Below are positions 16,000-22,959 of a stretch of 29,560 nt of DNA, one piece after another; the first letter of the stretch is position 1, and each line of letters starts with the position of its first letter. Origin of the DNA: CAYNQN01 sp964530525. Its GTDB lineage: Bacteria; Actinomycetota; Acidimicrobiia; Acidimicrobiales; Acidimicrobilacustridaceae. The notes under the pieces are model-generated. The model saw only the letters and a list, made by a program, of their open reading frames with translations. It was not told where the DNA came from and did no database searches. The translations under genes and the position numbers were made by a program. The stretch spans positions 1-29,560 of the forward strand of contig CAZHBH010000026.1 of NCBI GenBank assembly GCA_964530525.1, read 5' to 3'.

Positions 16000-17769
16000 T
16001 CAGGTGCGAACCGAGCTCCACCAGCGCAACGGGGCAGTGGACCTGTCGAGCTCTCGGGACCACCGGCCGGTCGCGAGCACCCCTCGGCTGGGGTCGACCA
16101 GCTCCATCTCGCAGGTGACGGAGCGGGCCCCGGCGGGAGCGACCGAGTCGACAGTTGCAGCGAGCTCGGTGGCCTTGGCGGGGAGCTGGCCCTGCCACGC
16201 CCTGCTCTCGTGGTCGACCAGCTCACCGTCTTCCCTTCTCCAATAGAGATCAACATTCAAAATGATATCTGGGAAAGAGATATCACGATGGTTGACGACG
16301 TGGACGTCCAGGTCGAGGCGGCGCCCGGGGCGTAGGCGCCCGGCTCCCGCCGTCCGACGAGCTCCCCCTCCGGCCAGGAGCCTTCGAGCGGAGGCGCGAC
16401 CGTTCGATCCGTCGAAGGTGGGTGCGCTCGGTAGCAGGTCGGCATGGGCCACCACGGGACGCGAACCGTCGTTGCGCGACAGGAGCCGGGAGATGGAGCG
16501 GTCCAGGTTCACCACGTTGCCCCACACGGCGATGCTCGCGTGGTGGCCCAGGGCGTCGACGGCTTCGGCTACCTCTCGCCGGGCCTTGCGGCGCACCCCG
16601 CGCGAGACGCCCCACTGCAGCGGAAGGTCCTGCCACAACAGCACGCCCGCGCGGTCGGCGGCCTCGTACACCTCGGTGGGCGCCACGTACCCGCTGATCC
16701 GTAGCAGGTCGAGGCCCCGTCGCTTTGCAGCGTCCAGCTCGAGGGCGGCCCCCTCCGGCGTCGTGCCGAGCATGAGTGGTCCGAGACCCCGCGATGCCGG
16801 TCCAGGTATCGCAGCTCCGTTGGACGACCAGGAAGCGACCGCCCCCAGGTTCGAGCTCTTCGGGAGGAACCGCTCGCCGTTCACCCAGAGCTGCCAGTTG
16901 CGAAGCGTGACGCTGCGCAGCCCCAACGAGCGCTGCCGGGAATCGCTGAGCCCTCCGTTCGCCTCCACCTCCACCTCCACCACGTAGAGAGGCTGCTCGC
17001 CCAGCGACCACGGCCACCACAGCTCGGGGTGGGGTACGGGCACCTGCCACTCGATGTGGTTCGGACCGGCGGCGAGGTGCTGGTCCCGGCTCAGCTCCAG
17101 CAGCTCGGTGCCGTCGGGAGCCTGCAACGTGGTGCGCAGCACCACCTGCTGCGCGGCCCCGGCGTCCAGGGCGGCGTGCAACGCCACGGTGGCAGAGCCC
17201 GGGCCCGCGTCGCGGCAGATGGCCCGCAGCCCCGACATCCGCACGGGTCCGGTTCGCTCGAGGACGACTCGGCGCCAGATGCCGCCGGGGTTCTCCTCGT
17301 GGGCGAAGGCGTCCCACACGTCTCGCTGCTCGAGCAGGCGGGCCAGACCCTTGCGAGGCCCTCTCTCGGTGGGCCCGGCCGACGTGACCTCGAGGGCCAG
17401 CAGGTGCTCGCCCCCTCCGGCCAGCAGCTCGGTCACCTCGAAGCTGTGAGGGAAGAAGTAGCCCTCGGCGTCACCCACGTAGGTTCCGTCGAGCCATGCG
17501 TCGGCAGAGTGGAAGATGCCCTCCATCACCACCCAGGCCCGTTCGGACGGCTCGAGCGGCGCGGCGTCGAACCGGTGGCGGTAGAGGACGGGTCCTCGAG
17601 ACCCAGACAAGCTGGGCGTGGAGCCCCACGGGCCCGGCACCTCCGCCGCCTCCCACGAGCTGTCGTCGAACGACGGCTCGTGGTACCTCCGCCGCAGGTC
17701 CTCGTCGGCCGGCGCCGCCTGCCACTTGCCCCCGAGGTCGTGGGGTGGGTGCTTCTCCGGAGCGGACAT
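16000..17769 (-). CDS. Glycoside hydrolase family 2-like protein lacking the catalytic core
   Basis: A 589-aa protein with GH2 architecture. There is an N-terminal jelly-roll sugar-binding domain (about 10-170; GPVLYRHRF, DAWLDGTYVGDAEGYFFPHSFEVT), an immunoglobulin-like domain (about 175-290; PELWWPWSLGEQPLYVVEV) and the start of a TIM barrel (about 295-415; DLLRISGYVAPTEVYEAADRAGVLLWQDLPLQWG). After ASIAVW at residue 416, relatives continue with the acid/base Glu (an NE motif). Here the sequence jumps to GNVVNLDRSISRLL, and after about residue 450 to a C-terminal beta domain, with no nucleophile Glu region. The reading frame is intact. It is probably a non-catalytic relative or decaying gene. 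Family length is usually 750 aa or more. ATG 17769 sits in the loop of a perfect inverted repeat. Confidence 0.75.
   Translation of the reverse strand: MSAPEKHPPHDLGGKWQAAPADEDLRRRYHEPSFDDSSWEAAEVPGPWGSTPSLSGSRGPVLYRHRFDAAPLEPSERAWVVMEGIFHSADAWLDGTYVGDAEGYFFPHSFEVTELLAGGGEHLLALEVTSAGPTERGPRKGLARLLEQRDVWDAFAHEENPGGIWRRVVLERTGPVRMSGLRAICRDAGPGSATVALHAALDAGAAQQVVLRTTLQAPDGTELLELSRDQHLAAGPNHIEWQVPVPHPELWWPWSLGEQPLYVVEVEVEANGGLSDSRQRSLGLRSVTLRNWQLWVNGERFLPKSSNLGAVASWSSNGAAIPGPASRGLGPLMLGTTPEGAALELDAAKRRGLDLLRISGYVAPTEVYEAADRAGVLLWQDLPLQWGVSRGVRRKARREVAEAVDALGHHASIAVWGNVVNLDRSISRLLSRNDGSRPVVAHADLLPSAPTFDGSNGRASARRLLAGGGARRTAGAGRLRPGRRLDLDVHVVNHRDISFPDIILNVDLYWRREDGELVDHESRAWQGQLPAKATELAATVDSVAPAGARSVTCEMELVDPSRGVLATGRWSRELDRSTAPLRWWSSVRT
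16263..16285. repeat. AT-rich inverted repeat inside the GH2-like gene
   Basis: TGATATCT (16263-16270) and AGATATCA (16278-16285) are perfect inverted 8-bp arms around GGGAAAG. They lie in a roughly 60-bp AT-rich island (about 16230-16290) whose codons (GAT, ATT, TTG, AAT, GTT, AGA) are unlike those of the rest of the gene. Confidence 0.85.
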
Positions 17770-17782
17770 GCTCCGGAGAAGC
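17751..17782. promoter_or_regulatory. Perfect 13-bp inverted repeat flanking the GH2 start codon
   Basis: GCTTCTCCGGAGC (17751-17763) and GCTCCGGAGAAGC (17770-17782) are exact reverse complements. The 6-nt spacer (17764-17769) is the start codon plus the second codon, ATGTCC on the coding strand. Each arm contains the palindrome CTCCGGAG. The upstream arm overlaps the candidate -10 TAGCTT (17784-17779 on the minus strand). This could be an operator for a regulator, or an RNA hairpin over the start codon if transcription begins further upstream. Confidence 0.8.
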
Positions 17783-17803
17783 TACCCCGCAGGACCAGTC
17801 GTC

Positions 17804-17822
17804 ACGCCGGGCGTGCCGGCGT
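17804..17822 (-). terminator. Hairpin after the aquaporin gene, candidate terminator
   Basis: ACGCCGG (17804-17810) pairs with CCGGCGT (17816-17822) around GCGTG, 33 nt past the aquaporin stop and before the GH2 promoter region. There is no U-run. Confidence 0.4.
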
Positions 17823-17855
17823 TCCCATGGGTCCAGGTGCTCCCAGAAGGTGTCG

Positions 17856-18623
17856 TCAGGCAGCTACGACGCCTGTGTCCTCGCCGGGGGCGCCTCCCTT
17901 CGACCCTGCCACGGCCCGGTAGATGACGGCCCCCACGATGCCTCCGACTATGGGGGCGACCCAGAACAGCCACAGCTGCCCCATGGCCCAGCCGCCCACG
18001 AACACCGCAGGTCCCGTGGAGCGGGCCGGGTTCACCGACGTGTTCGTCACCGGGATGCTGATGAGGTGGATGAGGGCGAGGGTGAGACCGATGGCGAGAG
18101 CGGCGAAGCCCTTGGGGGCGCGGCGGTCGGTGATGCCCATGATCACAATCACGAACACCGCGGTCAGCACGATCTCGGCGAGCAGGGCCGAACCCACGTT
18201 GAACAAGCCGGGGGAGTGGTCGCCGAAGCCGTTGGCCGCCAGGCCTCCCTCGCGGACGCTGCTGGCCGAAGAGCCTTCTTGGCCCATGGCGATCAGCAGG
18301 ACCGTCCCCGAGGCGGCGATGGCGCCCACGACTTGGGCTACGACGTACTGGACGGCCTCCCTGCCGGGAAACCGCCCTCCCACGACCATGCCCACGGTCA
18401 CCGCCGGGTTGAAGTGACCTCCCGACACGTGGCCGAAGGCATATGCCATGCACACGACCGTCAGGCCGAAGGCGAGCGACACGCCCACGAGGCCGATGCC
18501 GATGCTGACGCCTTGGTCGGAGAAGAAGACGGCGGCCAGCACTGCGCTACCGGTACCTCCCAGGACTAGGACATAGGTGCCGATCAACTCAGCGAAGAGC
18601 CGGCGCCAGAGGTTGGGTTCCAT
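17856..18623 (-). CDS. aqpZ: Aquaporin (MIP family, AqpZ-like water channel)
   Basis: A 255-aa membrane channel with six helices and two NPA half-helices: HFNPAVT (NPA 72-74) and SVNPARS (NPA 198-200). The selectivity-filter residues read Phe52, His186, Thr195 and Arg201, the narrow water-selective set of AqpZ rather than the wider glycerol-facilitator set. The sequence GTGSAVLAAV near the N-terminus and AYAFGHVSGGH also fit AqpZ. ATG 18623 is chosen because AGGAGG lies 7 nt upstream. The in-frame GTG at 18689 would add 22 residues with no family counterpart. Monocistronic, with its own -10 candidate. Confidence 0.93.
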   Translation of the reverse strand: MEPNLWRRLFAELIGTYVLVLGGTGSAVLAAVFFSDQGVSIGIGLVGVSLAFGLTVVCMAYAFGHVSGGHFNPAVTVGMVVGGRFPGREAVQYVVAQVVGAIAASGTVLLIAMGQEGSSASSVREGGLAANGFGDHSPGLFNVGSALLAEIVLTAVFVIVIMGITDRRAPKGFAALAIGLTLALIHLISIPVTNTSVNPARSTGPAVFVGGWAMGQLWLFWVAPIVGGIVGAVIYRAVAGSKGGAPGEDTGVVAA

Positions 18624-18670
18624 CTGGTTGCCTCCTAGTTGCTTGCCGGGCTCGTGCCCGGGACGTGACC

Positions 18671-18676
18671 AAGGTA
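18671..18676 (-). promoter_or_regulatory. Candidate -10 element for the aquaporin gene
   Basis: On the minus strand TACCTT fits TANNNT, 47 nt before the ATG. That would give a leader of about 40 nt containing the AGGAGG ribosome site. Confidence 0.4.
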
Positions 18677-18778
18677 TGACCACCGACATCCGCGGTCGTG
18701 GACCTCACCCGATCCCGGCTGCACCAGCGGTCGCTCGGACCGACCGCCTGGACCTCTCGGAGGAGCCCTCTGCTCGCC

Positions 18779-19465
18779 TCAGGACGGCGTTCGCACCAGC
18801 TCGCGCACGTCTTGCGGGCCGCCCACGATCACGCGCTCGACCATCGGAGCGAGGAACAGCCCGTGCTCGACGATCCCGGGGACGGCGTCGAGGAGGCGGG
18901 CGAGGGCGGCAGGATCGGCGATGGACCCGAACCGGGCGTCGGCGAGGATGTTCCCGTTGTCGCTGGGCTCGGTGCGGGGCACCACCTCGGAGGCGCCCAG
19001 GGCTCGTACCCGTGCGTATGCGACCTCGGGTGCGAAGGGCAGCACCTCCAGCGGGGTGCCGAAGGCCCCGAGCTGGTCCACCAGCTTGCTCTCGTCGACC
19101 ACCACGAGGAACCGCGGCGACATCTGGGCCACGATCTTCTCGCGGGTGTGGGCTCCTCCGCCCCCCTTGGTGAGGTCGAAGGAGGCCGCCACCTCGTCTG
19201 CGCCGTCCAGGGCGATGTCGAGGCGGCCCACCTCGTCGGGCGCGACCACCTCGAGGCCCACCGATCGGGCGAGCTCCTCGCTGCGGACCGACGTCGCGGT
19301 GCAGGTCACCCTCAAGCCCTCGGGGCCCGTGGCCCTCTCCCCCAGGGCCACGATGGCGTGGTGGACGGTCGTGCCCGTACCGAGCCCCACCTTCATGCCG
19401 GTCTCCACGTAGGTGGCGGCGTGGCGTCCCGCCGCCTGCTTCTGGGCGTCCTGGTCTCCGGTCAC
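18779..19465 (-). CDS. rpiA: Ribose-5-phosphate isomerase A
   Basis: A 228-aa cytosolic enzyme converting ribose 5-phosphate to ribulose 5-phosphate in the pentose phosphate pathway. Family motifs are in order: GLGTGTTV (27-34), the catalytic segment DIALDGADEV, KGGGGAHTREKI, and VDESKLVDQLG. The GTG start at 19465 has GGGAGG 8 nt upstream and gives the normal family N-terminus. An in-frame ATG at 19504 would add 13 arginine-rich residues. It stands alone between the aquaporin and whiB genes. Confidence 0.95.
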   Translation of the reverse strand: MTGDQDAQKQAAGRHAATYVETGMKVGLGTGTTVHHAIVALGERATGPEGLRVTCTATSVRSEELARSVGLEVVAPDEVGRLDIALDGADEVAASFDLTKGGGGAHTREKIVAQMSPRFLVVVDESKLVDQLGAFGTPLEVLPFAPEVAYARVRALGASEVVPRTEPSDNGNILADARFGSIADPAALARLLDAVPGIVEHGLFLAPMVERVIVGGPQDVRELVRTPS

Positions 19466-19811
19466 CCGAGCAGCCTCCCACGTTCGGCCACGCGCGCGGC
19501 CCATCCGCGAGACCGCCCTCGTCGCTGCGAGATCCGGCGGTTTCTGGGGCCGACCTCTTGCGCTGGGGGCACGAGACGGGTAAAGATCACACAGCTGTAA
19601 TTACAGGTGTGCTACGGGGAACGTCCGCAGCACCCCCGTCCCGGCCCAAGGTGGCCGGACTCCCTCCACCCGACGACGAGACCAGGGCTGCGGCCCGGGG
19701 CCCGTGAGCCGGGTTGGGGGAACCGGAAGGGGGGCATCTCCACACGAACGAGAAGCGATCTCCCGGCTGGGCAGGCACCGCCAGCTCAGGCGAAGAGGAG
19801 GGATCTGGACG
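19466..19811. other. 346-nt intergenic region between rpiA and whiB
   Basis: This is the longest gene-free stretch in the window, upstream of two divergent genes. It holds a near-perfect 22-bp palindrome at 19590-19611 and a nearby AT-rich TAAAGAT (19581-19587) that could be a -10 element. About 200 nt of GC-rich leader then precede the whiB ribosome-binding site AGGAGGG. I see no convincing ORF or structured RNA. Confidence 0.6.
19590..19611. promoter_or_regulatory. 22-bp palindrome upstream of whiB, candidate operator
   Basis: CACAGCTGTAA and TTACAGGTGTG form an inverted repeat with one mismatch pair and no spacer, centred on TGTAATTACA. It is AT-rich relative to its surroundings and lies about 200 nt upstream of the whiB start. 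The binding protein is unknown. Confidence 0.6.
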
Positions 19812-20081
19812 ATGGAACCGATCACTGAAGTACCTGTCGACAAGGGCTGGCAAGACCTGGCCAACTGCTTGGGCGTTGACCCCGACCTGTTCTTCCCCGA
19901 GCGTGGAGCGTCCACGCGCGAGGCCAAGGAGGTGTGTCGCGGCTGCATCGTTCGCGGCGAGTGCCTCGAGTACGCCTTGTCGAACGGCGAGAAGTTCGGG
20001 ATCTGGGGTGGCATGAGCGAACGGGAGCGCCGGCGCATCCGTCGCCAGCGCGCCATCGCCCGCGCCGCGAACACCGCCTGA
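19812..20081 (+). CDS. whiB: WhiB-family iron-sulfur regulator (WhiB2/WhmD-like)
   Basis: An 89-aa WhiB-type protein, a [4Fe-4S] sensor-regulator restricted to actinobacteria and their phages. The cluster ligands are Cys19, Cys42, Cys45 and Cys51, followed by the turn GIWGG (63-67) and a basic C-terminus RRRIRRQRA. The run DLFFPERGASTREAKEVCRGC closely resembles WhiB2/WhmD, which controls sporulation septation in Streptomyces and cell division in mycobacteria. The subfamily call is from motif memory. ATG 19812 is preceded by GAGGAGGG about 9 nt upstream; the longer in-frame ORF from 19704 adds unrelated residues. The long upstream region with a palindrome suggests regulated expression. Confidence 0.93.
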   Translation: MEPITEVPVDKGWQDLANCLGVDPDLFFPERGASTREAKEVCRGCIVRGECLEYALSNGEKFGIWGGMSERERRRIRRQRAIARAANTA

Positions 20082-20098
20082 ACGCAGCCACCAGCGAG

Positions 20099-20122
20099 CA
20101 CGGGGCCCGAGGTGGTCCCGTG
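20099..20122. terminator. Hairpin between convergent whiB and formimidoyltransferase genes
   Basis: CACGGGGCC (20099-20107) pairs with GGTCCCGTG (20114-20122), nine pairs including one G-U, around a 6-nt loop. It lies midway in the 47-nt gap between the two stop codons and fits a bidirectional terminator. Confidence 0.5.
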
Positions 20123-20128
20123 GCCTGC

Positions 20129-20935
20129 TCAGCCTGCGAGCGCCAGACGGCCCTCGATCGTGCGCTCCTCGGACAGGTCCAGCTCCTGCCACCTCTCAGG
20201 GGGTGTGGCGCTCAGCACGGCTCTGGGCACGAGGCCGACCAGCTCTGCCCTTGCCACGGGGGCTCTGGAACGCACCTGGTCGTACACGTCGGCCGGTCCG
20301 ACCGAGATGGGATCCACGAGGTTCATGGACACCTGCGCCGCGCCGCCCACCGAGAGACCCAGGGCTCGCACGGCGGGGCTCCGCAGCTCCTTGGCCACCC
20401 GGCTCGCCAACGCGACGTCGGACGTCTCGAGCCACACGTTGTAGGCGACCATCACGGGCCTCGCTCCCACGGCCGTGGCTCCCGCCGTGGGATGCGCTTC
20501 GGAGGGGCCGACATCAGGCGACAAGGAGCTGAACGCCCTGCGACGGACCTCCGGGAGCTCCACCCCTCCACCCAGGCGGCTGCGGGGTCCGTAGAGGAAG
20601 CACGGCACCCCCAGCTCCTCGCCCAGCCACCAGGCGAAGCTGTCCCTCGCCTCGATCGCCTGGTCCATCGTCGATCCCTCGAGGGGTACGAACGGAACCA
20701 CGTCGAGCACCCCGAGGCGAGGGTGCACACCGTCGTGACCTGTGAGGTCGAGCGCCATCACCGCTGCGGCACCCACAGCCCTGACCACTGCCAGCTCGCC
20801 CACCACGGTGAGCACGCAGCGGTGGTGGTCGGGATCGAGGTGGACGTCGAGGAGCGAGCGCCCGGCGTTTCGGGCGATCAGCTCGACGACGTCGGGCCGG
20901 CGTCCCTCGCTGATGTTCACCACGCACTCGAGCAC
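20129..20935 (-). CDS. Glutamate formimidoyltransferase-like protein (FtcD N-terminal type)
   Basis: A 268-aa protein matching the formiminotransferase domain, which transfers a formimino group between N-formimidoyl-glutamate and tetrahydrofolate in histidine degradation. It begins VLECVVNISEGRRPDVVELIA, as the family does, and contains TGHDGVHPRLGVLDVVPFVPLEG, the folate-site motif. The cyclodeaminase half of animal FTCD is absent. I chose GTG 20935 because the family starts right before ECVxNxSEG. GTG 20998 in frame would add 21 residues. No histidine-degradation genes are nearby. Some actinobacterial relatives are short like this and their reaction is unproven. Confidence 0.82.
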   Translation of the reverse strand: MLECVVNISEGRRPDVVELIARNAGRSLLDVHLDPDHHRCVLTVVGELAVVRAVGAAAVMALDLTGHDGVHPRLGVLDVVPFVPLEGSTMDQAIEARDSFAWWLGEELGVPCFLYGPRSRLGGGVELPEVRRRAFSSLSPDVGPSEAHPTAGATAVGARPVMVAYNVWLETSDVALASRVAKELRSPAVRALGLSVGGAAQVSMNLVDPISVGPADVYDQVRSRAPVARAELVGLVPRAVLSATPPERWQELDLSEERTIEGRLALAG

Positions 20936-21069
20936 GCTTCCGCCTAGGTCGTGGAGGCCGGGCGCTGCGCTCGGCTCTCGAAGGGCGAAGGCCACCACCT
21001 GGCTCGCGCCCCACGGCGTCGGTGGGTGGGCGAGGAGGCTCTGATGGCGCGGCAGATCATGACTGGCCC

Positions 21070-21075
21070 TAGGCT
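21070..21075 (+). promoter_or_regulatory. Candidate -10 element for tatA
   Basis: TAGGCT lies 6 nt before the tatA ATG, with no Shine-Dalgarno in between, which fits a leaderless transcript. Confidence 0.5.
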
Positions 21076-21081
21076 AAGGGC

Positions 21082-21261
21082 ATGCTCGGGACACCGGAGA
21101 TAATCATCATCGCCGTGATCGTTCTCCTCCTCTTCGGGAGCACCCAGCTCCCCAAGCTCGCCCGTTCGCTAGGCCAGGCTCAAAAGGAGTTCAAGTCGGG
21201 CCTCGACGAGGGGGCGGGCTCCAAGACCGCCAGCTCCAGCGACGACGACTCGAAGAGCTGA
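21082..21261 (+). CDS. tatA: Twin-arginine translocase subunit TatA
   Basis: A short gene of 59 codons. MLGTPEIIIIAVIVLLLFG is the single N-terminal membrane helix (about 5-19). The hinge STQLPKLARSLGQ and amphipathic helix (about 20-42; ending in QKEFKSGL) match TatA. The tail is acidic and serine-rich. TatA oligomers form the passage for folded proteins exported with twin-arginine signals. No tatC is adjacent, as is usual for actinobacterial tatA genes elsewhere on the chromosome. The start is ATG 21082 just after TAGGCT, probably leaderless. Confidence 0.9.
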   Translation: MLGTPEIIIIAVIVLLLFGSTQLPKLARSLGQAQKEFKSGLDEGAGSKTASSSDDDSKS

Positions 21262-21268
21262 CCGCTCG

Positions 21269-21285
21269 CTCCTCGACGCGAGGGG
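21269..21285. terminator. Hairpin between convergent tatA and second whiB
   Basis: CTCCTCG (21269-21275) pairs with CGAGGGG (21279-21285), seven pairs with one T-G, around the loop ACG. It lies in the 42-nt gap between the stop codons and could serve both genes. Confidence 0.45.
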
Positions 21286-21303
21286 CGTAGCCGTGGGCAA
21301 CGC

Positions 21304-21567
21304 TCAGCGAGGGAGCACGGCGAGGAGATCGGTCCCGCGGTTCGCGACCTTCCTACCCTTGAGCAGGCGCCTGCGCTGACGCTCCGAGGTGCCGCCCCAC
21401 ACACCGTGGTCGATGTGGTTCTCCAGTGCGTACTCCAGGCACGGCTCCTTCACCGGGCAGTTGGCACAGATCCGCTTGGCGATCTCCACGCCCACGCCGT
21501 CGCTGGGGAAGAACGTCGTGGGAGATTGGACCCTGCAGTTGCCTTCGGCCATCCACGATGCGTCCAT
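21304..21567 (-). CDS. whiB: WhiB-family iron-sulfur regulator (second copy)
   Basis: An 87-aa WhiB protein. The [4Fe-4S] ligands are Cys11, Cys34, Cys37 and Cys43, then GVWGG (55-59) and a basic tail RQRRRLLKGRK. The segment FFPSDGVGVEIAKRICANCPV differs clearly from the WhiB2-like copy at 19812, so this belongs to another subfamily I cannot name safely. ATG 21567 is set by CGGAGGAAG directly upstream; the much longer in-frame ORF is a shadow on the protease gene. It is divergent from the HtrA-like protease, sharing a 75-nt promoter region, so the regulator may influence that gene. Confidence 0.93.
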   Translation of the reverse strand: MDASWMAEGNCRVQSPTTFFPSDGVGVEIAKRICANCPVKEPCLEYALENHIDHGVWGGTSERQRRRLLKGRKVANRGTDLLAVLPR

Positions 21568-21642
21568 GCTTCCTCCGTTTCGTCTAGGAGTTGTACGTAG
21601 CGGAGTGCCCTGAGGTTCCCGACCGGGGGGAGGTTCTCTACA

Positions 21643-22863
21643 GTGCCGCAGGTGGAGCCGCACCCTCGCCCCAACCTGCAGGGCTCTGTTCGCTATCCGG
21701 AGGCGCCCCCGACCTACGATCCGTCCTCGGGCTACCCGGCTCCCCCACCTCCTCCCCGACCTCCGGAAACGTCCGACGGATCGGCCCGTGGGGACCGTGG
21801 TGGGCCCTTCGTGCCCTACCTGATCGCGGCGGTCCTCGCCGTGGGCTTGGCGGCGGCGCTCGTCGCCCTGGTGGTCGCCCGCTCGGATGACGATCGCCGC
21901 ACCGAGGCGGCGTCGGCCGGCCCCGGGCTGGACGTGGGGGCTGTGCTGGCCAAGGCGCAGCCCTCGGTGGTCACCGTGTGGGTTCGCACGCCCGAGGCGA
22001 TGACCACCGGGACCGGGGTGGTGATGAGCGCCGACGGCCTGGTGCTCACCAACGCCCACGTTGTGGGGGTCTCCTCGACGGCGCGGGTGACCCTCTTCGA
22101 CGGCCGAGAGCTCGAAGCCGACCTCCTCGGCTCCCTGCCGGCCGACGACGTCGCGCTGCTCGCGGTGAGGGGTGTCGACGACCTGGTCCCCGCAGAGCTG
22201 GGCAGCTCGGCAGACGCCGAGGTGGGCGACGAGGTGGTGGCCATCGGGAACGCCCTCGGCCTCGGCGGCCTTCCCAGCGTGACGAGCGGGATCATCTCGG
22301 CCAAGGACCGCACAATCCAGACCTCGTCGGTGGTGCTGCGCGACCTCATCCAGACCGACGCCGCCATCAACCAGGGGAACTCGGGTGGTCCGCTCATGGA
22401 TGCCGACGGTCGGGTGATCGGGATCAACACCGCCATCGCTGCGCAGGCTCAGAACATCGGCTTCGCCATCCCGATCGACAACATCAATCCCCTCGTGGAG
22501 GACATCCGCAGCGGGGAGGGCGTGGTGACGCCGGGTTCGGCCTTCCTGGGGGTCCAGACGGTGCCCGTCGAGAGCCTCAGCCCGCAGGACCTCGCCTCGT
22601 TGGGCATCAGCGCCACCAGCGGCGCTGTGATCGTCAGCGTCATCCCGAGCTCGGCTGCCGAGGCCGCGGGCCTCCGCGTGGGCGACGTGGTCGTGGCGGT
22701 GGACGGGACACCTGTGGTCGACAGCGGCGACCTGAGCGAGCGCATCCTCTCGCTCGAGCCAGGCGACGAGATCACCCTCGTGTACGAGCGGGGAGGGGCT
22801 CGCCAGAGCGTGGACGTGGAGCTGAGGCGCAGGGACCAGAGCGGCCAGGGCAGCCAGGGCTGA
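21643..22863 (+). CDS. Membrane-anchored HtrA/DegP-like serine protease with PDZ domain
   Basis: A 406-aa protein. A Pro-rich cytoplasmic stretch (about 1-50, with PPPPPRPP) is followed by one membrane helix (about 56-80). Next come a trypsin-like domain with the triad His139 (LTNAHVV), Asp169 (DDVALLAV) and Ser247 (QGNSGGPL), and a C-terminal PDZ domain (about 300-395; SAAEAAGLRVGDVVVAVDGTPV). The active site lies outside the membrane, where such proteases handle misfolded envelope proteins under stress. Start GTG 21643 has GGGGAGG about 10 nt upstream. All catalytic residues are present. Confidence 0.94.
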   Translation: MPQVEPHPRPNLQGSVRYPEAPPTYDPSSGYPAPPPPPRPPETSDGSARGDRGGPFVPYLIAAVLAVGLAAALVALVVARSDDDRRTEAASAGPGLDVGAVLAKAQPSVVTVWVRTPEAMTTGTGVVMSADGLVLTNAHVVGVSSTARVTLFDGRELEADLLGSLPADDVALLAVRGVDDLVPAELGSSADAEVGDEVVAIGNALGLGGLPSVTSGIISAKDRTIQTSSVVLRDLIQTDAAINQGNSGGPLMDADGRVIGINTAIAAQAQNIGFAIPIDNINPLVEDIRSGEGVVTPGSAFLGVQTVPVESLSPQDLASLGISATSGAVIVSVIPSSAAEAAGLRVGDVVVAVDGTPVVDSGDLSERILSLEPGDEITLVYERGGARQSVDVELRRRDQSGQGSQG

Positions 22864-22875
22864 CCGCGAGGTGCG

Positions 22876-22908
22876 GGCCCACCCGGCCCTGGGCTCACCG
22901 CGTGGGCC
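22876..22908 (+). terminator. Possible terminator after the HtrA-like gene
   Basis: GGCCCAC (22876-22882) pairs with GTGGGCC (22902-22908) around a 19-nt GC-rich loop that can fold further. It starts 13 nt after the stop codon. Weak evidence. Confidence 0.25.
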
Positions 22909-22946
22909 GCTCTCGGGGCAGGGGAGCCCGTCGAGGTCGGAAGGCG

Positions 22947-22952
22947 TAGGCT
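22947..22952 (+). promoter_or_regulatory. Candidate -10 element for the small gene before ppk
   Basis: TAGGCT lies 7 nt before the ATG at 22960, with no Shine-Dalgarno between. It is identical to the hexamer before tatA. Confidence 0.5.
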
Positions 22953-22959
22953 TGACCGG

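Noticed and set aside
20936..20998. Starting the formimidoyltransferase at GTG 20998
   Set aside because: The 21 extra residues have no family counterpart, and the family N-terminus begins right at the ECVVNISEG motif after GTG 20935.
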